From Olsenella_L kribbiana (GTDB lineage Bacteria > Actinomycetota > Coriobacteriia > Coriobacteriales > Atopobiaceae): a stretch of DNA of 64,000 bases. Made by a program: the position numbers and the translations under genes. Shown here piece by piece: positions 19,136 through 28,770 of the stretch; positions within the stretch are counted from its first letter, which is position 1, and every line of letters begins with the position of its first letter. Location of the stretch: assembly GCF_036408795.1 (NCBI RefSeq), contig NZ_JAZGJP010000002.1, forward strand, positions 62,001-126,000, written 5' to 3'. The notes under the pieces were generated by a model. The model did no database searches and was not told the origin of the DNA. It saw nothing but the letters and a program-made list of their open reading frames with translations.

Positions 19136-20758
19136 ATGACCAGCCCGAGACAGACGGTGCTCAGCCACATCCTGCCCGAAAGCGTCACAAGGCGCTCATT
19201 CCTGAGGGGAGCGCTCGGCGCCGCCGTTGCTGCCTCTGCAGCAGGCCTTGCCGCCTGCGGCGGCTCGAATGCCAGTACGTCCACGTCCGACTCCGTCGTC
19301 CTCAAGGTCGGCACGACGAACTCGAAGACCTCGTTCGATACACAGACGACGTCGAGCACCTGGGGTGCCTCGGAGAACATCTGCGACACGCTCGTGACGC
19401 TCAACACGAAGACGCTCGAGGTCGAGCCTCTGCTCGTGACCCAGCTGCCGACGGTGTCTGATGATGGCCTGACGTATTCCTTCGAGCTCAAGGACGGCAT
19501 CAAGTTCCACGATGGCTCGACGATGACATCAGAGGATGTCGAGTACTCGCTCACGCGTCTTCTTGCCAAGAAGGCCGAGGCCGACTCCTTCGTCTACATC
19601 GAGGGCGGCCAGGAAGTGCTCGATGGCACAGCGGAGACGCTTTCCGGCTTCACCGTGGTCGATGATACGCACTTCACGATCAAGCTCCGTCAGGTCTACT
19701 CCTCCTTCCTCAACATGCTCTGCCAGTTCTATGCCTCGATCTATCCGAAGGCAGCCTGCGAGGCCGCAGGGGATGCCTGGGGCACCGGCACGAACTTCAT
19801 CGGTTCCGGCCCCTTCTACCTCGAATCGAACGATGAGTCCTCCGAAGTCGTGCTCAAGGCCTTCGAGGACTACCACCAGGGCAAGCCTGCCATCGACGAG
19901 GTCGACGTGCTCTACATCGATGACGCGAACACGCGCATGATGAACTACAAGAACGGCGATATCGACCTCTGCTTCTTCAGCACGTCGCTCCTGCAGCAGT
20001 ATGAATCGGACGACGATGTGAAGGACCAAATCGTCTTCTACACGCCTGCTGCAACGCAGTTCGTGAACCTGAACCTCAATGAGCCGAAGCTCCAGGATGC
20101 CCGCGTCCGCCAGGCCCTCTCCCTCGCAATCAACCGCCAGGAGCTGGCAGATACGGTCCTTTCCGGTGCTGCCATCCCCTGCACGGGCTTCATCCCGCCC
20201 TCGGAGACCGGCTCCGACGAAGGCGCCGACATCCTCGAGTACGACCCCGAGAAGGCACGTGAGCTCCTCGCCGAGGCAGGAGCGGATGGCCTCTCCCTCA
20301 CCGCCCAGGTCAGGAGCCAGGACCAGTCTGTCATGGTCGCAATCCAGAACTACTGGAGCCAGATCGGCGTGAATGTCGATGTCCAGACCATCGATGCGGG
20401 CCTCTGGGCCGACTCCCGCAAGAACGGCACGCTCCAGGTCACGCTCGTGACCTGGTCGACGCTCTCGTTCGTCGGCGTCGAGCACATGGCATCCTACTTC
20501 TACAGCACGAATGCCTCCCAGCGCTCGAGCTTCTACAATTCATCTGCCTTCGACGGCTACGTCGATGCCGCACGTGCCTCCCTCGACGATGCGACGGCGA
20601 AGGAGAACACGATCAAGGCAGACAACCAGCTCGTCCGCACCGACTTCGGCACGATTCCTGTCGTCTGGCCGCAGAACCCGTATGTCCTGCGCAAGGGCTA
20701 CGACGGCCTCGATATCCTGGTCGACTTCCACTTCAAGGGAATGACCTACAGCGCATAG
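19136..20758 (+). CDS. TAT-exported peptide-binding lipoprotein (SBP family 5, OppA/DppA-like)
   Basis: The 540-residue protein begins with a twin-arginine lipoprotein signal: VTRRSFLRGALGAAVAASAAGLAAC, with the lipobox cysteine near residue 41. It continues with the family-5 solute-binding fold, including YSFELKDGIKFHDGSTMTSEDVEYSLTRLL and RVRQALSLAINRQELADTVL. Such proteins capture oligopeptides (or other solutes) outside the membrane and hand them to an Opp/Dpp permease. No permease gene adjoins it, so it may serve the oppBCDF set encoded at 24.5-28.6 kb on the other strand. GAGAGG precedes the ATG. It is about 85 percent similar by eye to the decayed copy upstream, so the pair is a tandem duplication. 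Confidence 0.9.
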   Translation: MTSPRQTVLSHILPESVTRRSFLRGALGAAVAASAAGLAACGGSNASTSTSDSVVLKVGTTNSKTSFDTQTTSSTWGASENICDTLVTLNTKTLEVEPLLVTQLPTVSDDGLTYSFELKDGIKFHDGSTMTSEDVEYSLTRLLAKKAEADSFVYIEGGQEVLDGTAETLSGFTVVDDTHFTIKLRQVYSSFLNMLCQFYASIYPKAACEAAGDAWGTGTNFIGSGPFYLESNDESSEVVLKAFEDYHQGKPAIDEVDVLYIDDANTRMMNYKNGDIDLCFFSTSLLQQYESDDDVKDQIVFYTPAATQFVNLNLNEPKLQDARVRQALSLAINRQELADTVLSGAAIPCTGFIPPSETGSDEGADILEYDPEKARELLAEAGADGLSLTAQVRSQDQSVMVAIQNYWSQIGVNVDVQTIDAGLWADSRKNGTLQVTLVTWSTLSFVGVEHMASYFYSTNASQRSSFYNSSAFDGYVDAARASLDDATAKENTIKADNQLVRTDFGTIPVVWPQNPYVLRKGYDGLDILVDFHFKGMTYSA

Positions 20759-20787
20759 CAGCTGGCAGGCATAGATTGGGCTTCTTG

Positions 20788-20820
20788 GGGAGGAGGGCAT
20801 GCGCCCTCCTCCCTTTCTTT
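20788..20820 (+). terminator. Rho-independent terminator after the peptide-binding lipoprotein gene
   Basis: An 11-bp stem GGGAGGAGGGC / GCCCTCCTCCC with an ATGC loop is followed by TTTCTTT. It is 29 nt after the stop codon. Confidence 0.9.
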
Positions 20821-21053
20821 GTGCCTGCCTTACAGAGATGTAAGGAAAGAGACGGACATATCGATGGATAGATGGGAGGCGGAAGGAGACGATAGCATCG
20901 AGAAGCCAAAAATCCGCTGGCCGATATCTGGTTCCAGCGCCTCGCGCCTTCTGGCTTCTACGGGTACCTTTGATTCAAGCTTTCTTTCAGAACTGCATTC
21001 CTATCTCTTGTGTGTAATGGCCCCTCCCTCAGACAGACAAAGGAGCGTGCACC

Positions 21054-22478
21054 ATGGCTGAGAACAAGCACGTGCCGGAAGACAGAGCGCCGAAGCCCCT
21101 CAATGTCCTGGCACCTGGCGAAGGGCTCGGAAAGACGGCTGCCACGACGCAGCTGCCACGCACCGAGGCCGAAGAGGATGCAGAAGGCCTTGCTGCCTTT
21201 GCCGCCTTGGAGCGTGTCCGCAGGGAGAAGAAGCGCAAGAAGCGTATCCGTGCCCTCATCATCTGTGCTGTCATCGCGGCTGCTGCCGCAGCGTTCATCC
21301 TGCCGCAGCTCTTCGCCTCTCAGGGCACCGGCACGATCGAGCACGTGACGACCTTCGTCTACAAAGGCGACCTCATCTCCTCGGTCACGGTTTCGGGCTC
21401 TGCCCAGCCGGTCTCGAGCACCGTCGTGACGCCTGAAGTGGATGGCATCATCCAGGATGTGCGGGTCTCGGAAGGCGACACCGTCAATGCAGGAGATGTC
21501 CTCTTCACCCTCAAGAACGACAGCCTTGACCGCGCTGTGACGCAGGCCCAGCAGGAGGCAGCCTCCGCCCAGCGCGCGCTCGACGATGCGAATGCCACCT
21601 ATGACCAGGCATACCGCACGTACAAGAAAGCGCTGAACACCTGGAACAGCGCCAAGACTGCAGAAGAGCAGACCATGATGCAGGACCCGGACGATGTCTG
21701 GTACTCGACGGTCGTGCCTGCTGCAAGCTCGGTCGATGCTGCAAAGACGACGCTGGCAAATGCCCAGCAGGCTGTGGCCGATGCCCAGGCAACGGCTGAC
21801 AAGCGCACGGTCACCGCTCCCGTCTCCGGTTCCGTCATCGCCGTCAATGCCCAGAATGGTGCCTCCTGGGGTGCCGCCGCTGCATCCGGCAGCGCAACGA
21901 CAGGACCCCTTGTCCAGATAGCCGACCTTTCGCAGCTCCGCGTCACGACCTCGGTCGACGAGATGGATATCTCCTCGCTTGCTATCGGCCAGAGCGCCAC
22001 GGTCACGTTCTCGGCACTGCCTGATGTCGCGCTCGAAGGCACGGTCGAGCGTGTCGCCACGGCCTCTGAGAGCTCGGAGAGCTATGGCTACGGCTACAGC
22101 AGCACAGCCACCTACAAGGTCTCCCTCATCATCCCCGCTCCCGATCCGCGCGTGAAGCCGGGCATGACAGCAGATGCGACCATCGTGACGCAGGATGTGC
22201 CCGACTCGCTGATCGTGCCGATCGCAGCGCTGCACGAGGCGGAAGACGGCTCCTCCTATGTCTGGATACTCAAGGGCGATGACCCTTCCCAGGAAGGAAG
22301 CTGGGAGAAGCGCACGGTCGAGATCCTTGCGAAGAACGCCGATGAAGCTGCCATCACGAACGTGAAGGAAGGCGACGAGGTCGATATCTCCGGCTACGAT
22401 GCAGCAGATTCCGATTCCTCCTCATCCCCTGCCTTGGACGAAGGTGCCACAGCAGGCGCGACGAAGGTCTCATCATGA
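21054..22478 (+). CDS. MacA-type periplasmic adaptor / HlyD-family membrane fusion protein
   Basis: The 474-residue protein has a basic cytoplasmic lead (REKKRKKRIR), one membrane segment (about 66-86) and then the HlyD/MacA pattern. The first half of a biotinyl-lipoyl domain reads VTVSGSAQPVSSTVVTPEVDGIIQDVRVSEGDTVNAGDVLFTL. An alanine- and glutamine-rich coiled coil (DRAVTQAQQEAASAQRALDDAN onward) and the returning half KRTVTAPVSGSVIAVNAQNG follow. It would link the MacB-type ABC exporter encoded next to its substrate outside the cell. AAAGGAG precedes the ATG; the stop overlaps the ATPase start by 4 nt. The substrate (peptide, antimicrobial or lipid) cannot be told from sequence. Confidence 0.9.
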   Translation: MAENKHVPEDRAPKPLNVLAPGEGLGKTAATTQLPRTEAEEDAEGLAAFAALERVRREKKRKKRIRALIICAVIAAAAAAFILPQLFASQGTGTIEHVTTFVYKGDLISSVTVSGSAQPVSSTVVTPEVDGIIQDVRVSEGDTVNAGDVLFTLKNDSLDRAVTQAQQEAASAQRALDDANATYDQAYRTYKKALNTWNSAKTAEEQTMMQDPDDVWYSTVVPAASSVDAAKTTLANAQQAVADAQATADKRTVTAPVSGSVIAVNAQNGASWGAAAASGSATTGPLVQIADLSQLRVTTSVDEMDISSLAIGQSATVTFSALPDVALEGTVERVATASESSESYGYGYSSTATYKVSLIIPAPDPRVKPGMTADATIVTQDVPDSLIVPIAALHEAEDGSSYVWILKGDDPSQEGSWEKRTVEILAKNADEAAITNVKEGDEVDISGYDAADSDSSSSPALDEGATAGATKVSS

Positions 22479-23206
22479 CCCCGATCATCGAGATGCAGGG
22501 CATACACCGCATCTACGACGAAGGAGGCATCCCGACCCATGCCCTGCGCGGCGTCTCGCTCACGGTGAAGCGTGGCGAGCTCCTGTCGATCATGGGGCCC
22601 TCCGGCTCCGGCAAGTCGACCCTCATGTACATCATGGGCTGCCTCGATACGCCGACCTCGGGCTCATACAAGCTCGAAGGCCTCGATGTCTCGAAGCTCA
22701 CAGACGACGAGCTTGCCCAGATCCGCTCTGAGCGCATCGGCTTCGTCTTCCAGTCCTTCAACCTGCTGCCGCGGGCGACAGTGCTCCGCAATGTGATGCT
22801 GCCGCTCCTCTATGGCCCGCTGCCTCCGAAGGAGCGGGAGCAGCGGGCCTGCTCAGCCCTTGCCGCCGTCGGCCTTCCTGCCGAGTACTATGACCACCGC
22901 TCGAACGAGCTCTCAGGCGGCCAGATGCAGCGTGTCGCAATCGCCCGTGCCCTCGTGAACGACCCGGCGCTCATACTTGCCGATGAGCCGACCGGAAACC
23001 TCGACTCTGCAACGAGCCGCCTCATCCTCGAGACCTTCCTGAAGCTCAGGGATGAAGGAAAGACCATCGTCCTTATCACCCACGATGCGGAGGTCGCCTC
23101 CTGGACAGACCGCTGCGTCCATATCAGGGACGGGCATCTGCTCACCGACGAGGAGGAACGGGCCTGGGTGGCCCAGTCCGGGTCCCACGAAAGGGGGCGC
23201 ACATGA
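22475..23206 (+). CDS. MacB/LolD-type ABC exporter ATPase
   Basis: The 243-residue protein is a compact ABC ATPase with Walker A GPSGSGKST (about 42-50), the Q-loop FVFQSFNLLPRATVLRNVMLPLLY, signature LSGGQMQRVAIARAL, Walker B LILADEPTGNLDSAT and the H-loop LITHD. FNLLP plus GNLDS is characteristic of the MacB/LolD/FtsE clade. It powers the FtsX-like permease encoded next. The genes overlap by 4 nt on both sides (ATGA), so the three are translationally coupled. Confidence 0.95.
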   Translation: MTPIIEMQGIHRIYDEGGIPTHALRGVSLTVKRGELLSIMGPSGSGKSTLMYIMGCLDTPTSGSYKLEGLDVSKLTDDELAQIRSERIGFVFQSFNLLPRATVLRNVMLPLLYGPLPPKEREQRACSALAAVGLPAEYYDHRSNELSGGQMQRVAIARALVNDPALILADEPTGNLDSATSRLILETFLKLRDEGKTIVLITHDAEVASWTDRCVHIRDGHLLTDEEERAWVAQSGSHERGRT

Positions 23207-24426
23207 GAGCAAGAGACTACTTCGAGGAAACCTGGGAGGCGCTCGATGCGAACCGCGGACGCTCCCTCCTCACGATCCTCGGCATCGTCATCGGTATCGC
23301 TGCCGTCATAACGATGACAGGGCTCATCGGCGGCGTCCGCGAGTCCATCATGGGCGAGATGGGCGCAAACCGTGCCCGGATCATCACGATCGGCGTGGGA
23401 TCGGGCATCAAGAGCACCGACATCGACTCGCTCAAGCAGAGCGTGGACGGCTATGAAGCCATCAGCCTCACGAACAATGCCGGCGTCGACCTTTCGAACT
23501 CCTCGCAGAATGGCGGAAGCTCCGACTCCTATCTCCAGGTCCAGGGCGTCGAGGCCAGCTACTTCAAGATCATGGGCACGAAGCTCATTGCCGGCCGCTT
23601 CTTCACAGACATGGAGGACGAGGAAGCCGCGAACGTGGTCCTCGTCGACGAGGGAGCGGCAAAGAGGCTTACTGGCATGGACGCAGAGGGTGCTGTCGGC
23701 CAGAAGGTACGCCTCGTCAATGCGAACTTCACGATCATCGGCGTGTATGAATCCCAGGCAGGCATGAGCTCGATCCTCACGTCCTACATGCCGTTCAAGA
23801 CCTGTCAGAGGCGTCTCGGATACACCAGCGTCCCGGCATTCACGGCAATAGGCCTCGCCCGCAAGGACAAGGATGTGATGGAGCTTGTCGCAGAGACCGA
23901 TGCCTGGGTCCAGAAGCACTACCACCTCGAGAGCTCGGAAGACCATATGGGGCAATATGACGTATCAGCCATGCAGTCTGCGATCGATCAGGTCAACAGC
24001 GCGATGATGACATTCCAGCTGCTCATGACAGCAGTGGCCTCCATCTCGCTTGTCGTCGGCGGCATCGGCATCATGAACATGATGCTCACAAATGTGACCG
24101 AACGCATCCGCGAGATAGGACTCAGGAAGGCGCTGGGTGCCCGGAGCTCCGACATCACGAAGCAGTTCCTGCTCGAGTCCGTGATCTTGTGCATCACGGG
24201 CGGCATCTTCGGCATCGTCTTCGGCTATCTCGGCTCTCTTGCCGTGGCGCAGCTGGCAGGCTCTCTTCTGGCCTCTGCCGGCTTCGGCGGCATCACGCCG
24301 GTGCTCGACCTTGCCTCGATCGCCATTGCGACCGGCATCTCGATCCTGATCGGCATCATCTTCGGCTACTACCCCGCACGCCGGGCTGCCAAGCTCGACC
24401 CGATCGAAGCACTCCGCTACCAGTAA
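23203..24426 (+). CDS. MacB-type ABC exporter permease (MacB-PCD and FtsX domains)
   Basis: The 407-residue membrane protein has the layout of MacB-family permeases. An N-terminal helix (RSLLTILGIVIGIAAVITM, about 19-37) is followed by a ~200-residue extracellular MacB-PCD domain. The FtsX domain then supplies three helices: ASISLVVGGIGIMNMML, the SVILCITGGIFGIVFGYLG segment and ISILIGIIFGYYPARRAAKLDPIEALRYQ at the C-terminus. The closing P-A-x-x-A-x-x-x-D-P-I-E-A-L-R is a family signature. Transport is by mechanotransmission rather than through a channel. It is the last gene of the operon and faces oppF across a shared terminator. Confidence 0.95.
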   Translation: MRARDYFEETWEALDANRGRSLLTILGIVIGIAAVITMTGLIGGVRESIMGEMGANRARIITIGVGSGIKSTDIDSLKQSVDGYEAISLTNNAGVDLSNSSQNGGSSDSYLQVQGVEASYFKIMGTKLIAGRFFTDMEDEEAANVVLVDEGAAKRLTGMDAEGAVGQKVRLVNANFTIIGVYESQAGMSSILTSYMPFKTCQRRLGYTSVPAFTAIGLARKDKDVMELVAETDAWVQKHYHLESSEDHMGQYDVSAMQSAIDQVNSAMMTFQLLMTAVASISLVVGGIGIMNMMLTNVTERIREIGLRKALGARSSDITKQFLLESVILCITGGIFGIVFGYLGSLAVAQLAGSLLASAGFGGITPVLDLASIAIATGISILIGIIFGYYPARRAAKLDPIEALRYQ

Positions 24427-24449
24427 GCATCAGCTTCAGGGCTACAAAG

Positions 24450-24482
24450 AGCGCGCCGGCACCCTCAGGATGCCGGCGCGCT
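24450..24482. terminator. Bidirectional terminator between the MacB permease and oppF
   Basis: A perfect 12-bp GC-rich stem (AGCGCGCCGGCA / TGCCGGCGCGCT) with a 9-nt loop sits between two converging genes. T-runs on either side are short, so termination strength is uncertain. Confidence 0.7.
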
Positions 24483-24503
24483 TGCTCTCTATGGAGTCAG
24501 CTT

Positions 24504-25571
<1,068 letters not shown>

Positions 25572-25572
25572 G

Positions 25573-26649
25573 CTAGTCCTCCTTCCATGCATCGGTGTAC
25601 TTCCAGCAGGCGACCTTGTGGTACTCGTCGCCGTCGATTGCCTCGAGCTTCGGGCACTGCTTGCGGCAGATGTCCTTTGCAAACGGGCACCTCGGGTTGA
25701 AGGGGCACCCATCCGGCAGCGCATTCAGCATCGGGACATTGCCTGGGATTGCATAGAGCGTATCCACGTCGTTGTCGAGAGACGGAATCGAGTTGATGAG
25801 GCCGACGGAGTAGGGATGCTTCGGATCGGTGAAGAGCGTTCCTGCCATCGTGTACTCGACGAGGTGTCCGGCGTACATGACGATGACCCAGTCAGCCATC
25901 TCGGAGACGACGCCCATGTCGTGGGTGATGAGCATGACAGCGGTGCCGAGCTCCGTCTTCATGCGGTCTATGAGCTGGAGGATCTGTGCCTGGATCGTTA
26001 CGTCCAAAGCCGTAGTCGGCTCGTCGCAGATCAGGAGCGACGGCTGGCAGGCAAGAGCCATAGCGATCATGATGCGCTGGCGCATGCCGCCCGAGAGCTC
26101 ATGCGGATAGCTCTTGAAGACCTTCTCCGGGGCGGGGATGCCGACAAGCTTGATCATCTCGAGAGCGCGCTTGTCTGCCTCCTCCTTTGCCATTCCCGGA
26201 TTGTGCACGAGGATGCCCTCGCGAATCTGCTTTCCTGCCGTCATGACCGGGTTCAGCGACGTCATGGGCTCCTGGAAGATCATGCCGATCTTGGAGCCAC
26301 GGTACTGGCGCATCTCATCCTCGGAGAGCTTCGTGAGATCGGTGCCCTCGAGCTTGATGGCGCCGCCCGTCACCTTTGCAGGCGGCTGGGGCAGAAGGCC
26401 CATGATCGAGAGCGCTGTCATCGACTTGCCGCAGCCGGACTCGCCGACGACAGCGAGCGTCTCGCCACGGCGCATGATGAAGGACAGATGCTGGATTGCG
26501 GGAAGGGCACCATCTTCCGTGAAGAGCGTGACGCAGAGGTCGTCCACATCGAGCAGGACATCCTTCTTGTGGGCCTGCTTCTGCTGCCTCTCGAGCTCCT
26601 GCGCGTAGATGCGATCCGCTTCCGATATGGCATGTACGGTATCAGTCAT
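25573..26649 (-). CDS. oppD: Oligopeptide ABC transporter ATPase OppD/DppD
   Basis: The 358-residue ATPase has GESGCGKSMTALSIMGLL, LSGGMRQRIMIAMALA, CDEPTTALDVTIQAQIL and THDMGVVSEMAD, the hallmarks of OppD. A C-terminal cysteine-rich tail (CPFNPRCPFAKDICRKQCP) is typical of Opp ATPases, some of which carry an Fe-S cluster there. The ATG at 26649 follows GGGGAGGAG. Order in the operon is oppA-oppB-oppC-oppD-oppF. Confidence 0.96.
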   Translation of the reverse strand: MTDTVHAISEADRIYAQELERQQKQAHKKDVLLDVDDLCVTLFTEDGALPAIQHLSFIMRRGETLAVVGESGCGKSMTALSIMGLLPQPPAKVTGGAIKLEGTDLTKLSEDEMRQYRGSKIGMIFQEPMTSLNPVMTAGKQIREGILVHNPGMAKEEADKRALEMIKLVGIPAPEKVFKSYPHELSGGMRQRIMIAMALACQPSLLICDEPTTALDVTIQAQILQLIDRMKTELGTAVMLITHDMGVVSEMADWVIVMYAGHLVEYTMAGTLFTDPKHPYSVGLINSIPSLDNDVDTLYAIPGNVPMLNALPDGCPFNPRCPFAKDICRKQCPKLEAIDGDEYHKVACWKYTDAWKED

Positions 26650-26662
26650 GATGCTCCTCCCC

Positions 26663-27634
26663 CTACGAACGCATCTTCGGGTCGAGCGCATCGCGGAGGG
26701 CGTCGCCGAAGAGGTTGAATGCCATGACCGTGATGATGATCGCGATGCCCGGGATAACGCTGTAGTAGGTATTGGACTGGATGTAGGGCTGGGAGGCCGA
26801 GATCATCTGGCCCCAGCTCGACATGGGCGGCTGGACGCCAAGGCCCAAGAACGAAAGCGATGCCTCGCTCATGATGGCAGAGGGGATGCCGAGCGTGGCC
26901 GTGACGATCAGGGTCGAGGCGCAGTTCGGAAGCAGATGGCGGGTGATGACACGCCAGCTCGAGCCGCCGGAAAGTATGCAGGACTGGATGTACTCAGAGC
27001 CCTTGAGGCGCATGACATCGCCGCGGATGAGTCGTGCTGTCGAGGTCCACATCAGAAGGCCGAGTGCGACATAGAGGTTGATGAGGCCAGGACCCATGAC
27101 GTACATGACGACAATGGCGAAGAGGAGGAACGGGAAGCTCGAGAAGACCTGGATGATGAAGGAGATCACGGCATCCACAGCGCCTCCGAAGTATCCTGCG
27201 CAGACACCGGCAAAGAAGCCGATGAGCGTTGCGATGAGCTGGGAGACGACGCCGACGGAGAGCGAGACGCGGCAGCCATAGATAACACGGGACAGGATGT
27301 CGCGGCCATACTCGTCCGTACCGAAGAGATGCTCTGCCGAAGGTGCCTTGAGCATGTTCGAAAGCGTCTGGGCATCAGGGTCGTAGGGCGCCAGCACCGG
27401 CGCCAGGATTGCGACGGCAATCAGGAAGATGATGATGCCGAGGCATACCATGCCGACACGGTTCTTCTTCATGATCTGCCAGGACACGGCCCAGTAGGTG
27501 GAAGCGCGCTTCGATCCGGCCTTGGCAGATCCTGCCTTGGCCGAAGCCTCGAGGTTGCCCCTTGCGATATCGTCTGCAATGCGCTCAGCATTCTGTGTGC
27601 GCTTGTCGTTCTTGTCGCTGTTCAAGAGTGCCAT
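26663..27634 (-). CDS. oppC: Oligopeptide ABC transporter permease OppC/DppC
   Basis: The 323-residue integral membrane protein has a ~50-residue cytoplasmic N-terminus rich in Ala/Lys. A first helix follows (MVCLGIIIFLIAVAILAPVLAPYDP). The inner-membrane domain carries the EAA loop SEASLSFLGLGVQPPMSSWGQM and the C-terminus NLFGDALRDALDPKM, both standard for OppC. Its start overlaps the oppB stop by one base (TAATG), so the two permeases are coupled. Confidence 0.96.
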   Translation of the reverse strand: MALLNSDKNDKRTQNAERIADDIARGNLEASAKAGSAKAGSKRASTYWAVSWQIMKKNRVGMVCLGIIIFLIAVAILAPVLAPYDPDAQTLSNMLKAPSAEHLFGTDEYGRDILSRVIYGCRVSLSVGVVSQLIATLIGFFAGVCAGYFGGAVDAVISFIIQVFSSFPFLLFAIVVMYVMGPGLINLYVALGLLMWTSTARLIRGDVMRLKGSEYIQSCILSGGSSWRVITRHLLPNCASTLIVTATLGIPSAIMSEASLSFLGLGVQPPMSSWGQMISASQPYIQSNTYYSVIPGIAIIITVMAFNLFGDALRDALDPKMRS

Positions 27635-28569
27635 TATTCAGCAGCCTCCCCTCCGAGACGGATGCGCGGATCGACCACGGCATACAGGATGTCAACGATC
27701 AGATAGACGACCACGCATATGGCGGCAATGTACATGACGCCGCCCTGGATGAGCGGCAGGTCGCGCGCATTGATGGCATCGAGCAGGAGCTTGCCCATGC
27801 CCGGCAGCGCGAAGATGGACTCGATGAGGATCGATCCCGTGAAGATGTCGCCGAGCTGGGTGCCAGCAATCGTGATGATCGGGATCAGGGCATTGCGGAA
27901 GCCATGGCCGAGGATGACGGACCACTTCTTGAGGCCCTTTGCCTCTGCAGTCCTCATATAGTCCTGGTTCAGGACATCGAGCATCGAGGTGCGCGTGACA
28001 CGGGCAATCGATGCTGCATAGCGCACGCCCAGAGCTATCGTCGGCAGGACGAAGGCCGCAGCCGACTTCGTGCCTGACAGCGGGAACCACTTGAGGTTCA
28101 GCGCAAAGACGATCTGGAGGATGATGGCCACCCAGAAGGCCGGCGCAGAGATGCCGAAGATGGCAAGTCCCATGAGGACACGGTCAAGCGCCTTGCCGTG
28201 GTTCACGGCAGCAAGCACGCCGAAGATGAGGCCCAGTGCAAGCGCGAACAGATACGCAAAGCCTGCAAGGCGCGCTGTCACGCCGAAAGCATTGCCCATG
28301 AGGACCGAGACTGCCTTCTTCTGCGTATATGAGGTGCCGAAGTTGCCCTGCAGCATGTTCGTGATCCAGCTGATGTACTGCTCCCACACCGGACGGTCGA
28401 GGCCCATGGTGTGGCGGACCTGCTGGACCGTGTTCTCATCGGCCATATCGCCCATCATGATGCGGACGGGGTCGCCTGGCACGATGTTCAGGACGAAAAA
28501 GGTGATTGCAGAGATGCACAGGATGACACCGAGTGCCTGCAGGATCCTCTTCACGAGGTAGCCCTTCAT
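27634..28569 (-). CDS. oppB: Oligopeptide ABC transporter permease OppB/DppB
   Basis: The 311-residue permease starts MKGYLVKRILQALGVILCISAITFFVLNIVPGDPVRIMMG, the typical OppB/DppB first helix followed by PGDP. The EAA loop (YMRTAEAKGLKKWSVILGHGFRNALIPI) and the C-terminus DILYAVVDPRIRLG also match the family. GGAAGGAG precedes the ATG. A hairpin in the 201-bp gap to oppA probably lowers its expression relative to the binding protein. Confidence 0.96.
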   Translation of the reverse strand: MKGYLVKRILQALGVILCISAITFFVLNIVPGDPVRIMMGDMADENTVQQVRHTMGLDRPVWEQYISWITNMLQGNFGTSYTQKKAVSVLMGNAFGVTARLAGFAYLFALALGLIFGVLAAVNHGKALDRVLMGLAIFGISAPAFWVAIILQIVFALNLKWFPLSGTKSAAAFVLPTIALGVRYAASIARVTRTSMLDVLNQDYMRTAEAKGLKKWSVILGHGFRNALIPIITIAGTQLGDIFTGSILIESIFALPGMGKLLLDAINARDLPLIQGGVMYIAAICVVVYLIVDILYAVVDPRIRLGGEAAE

Positions 28570-28674
28570 CGTCGCTCCTTCCCACGTGTTCTGTGGCTCG
28601 CAGCACGGAAAGGAAGGACGGCTCCCTTGGCCCTCGTCCTTTCTTTCTGTCCTGCAGCCCTCTCCTAAAGTAAC

Positions 28675-28703
28675 GGGAGGATGCCCCGGAGAGGCACCCT
28701 CCC
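28675..28703 (-). promoter_or_regulatory. Intercistronic stem-loop between oppA and oppB
   Basis: On the minus strand GGGAGGGTGCC and GGCATCCTCCC pair (one G-U) around a short loop, without a T-run. In opp operons such hairpins let most transcripts end after the binding protein gene or protect its 3' end. Confidence 0.5.
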
Positions 28704-28770
28704 AATCAGCATAGACAGTTCAAGTTTCTATCTCGTATACGGCGTGCAACCTTCAGAGACTTGATACCAC

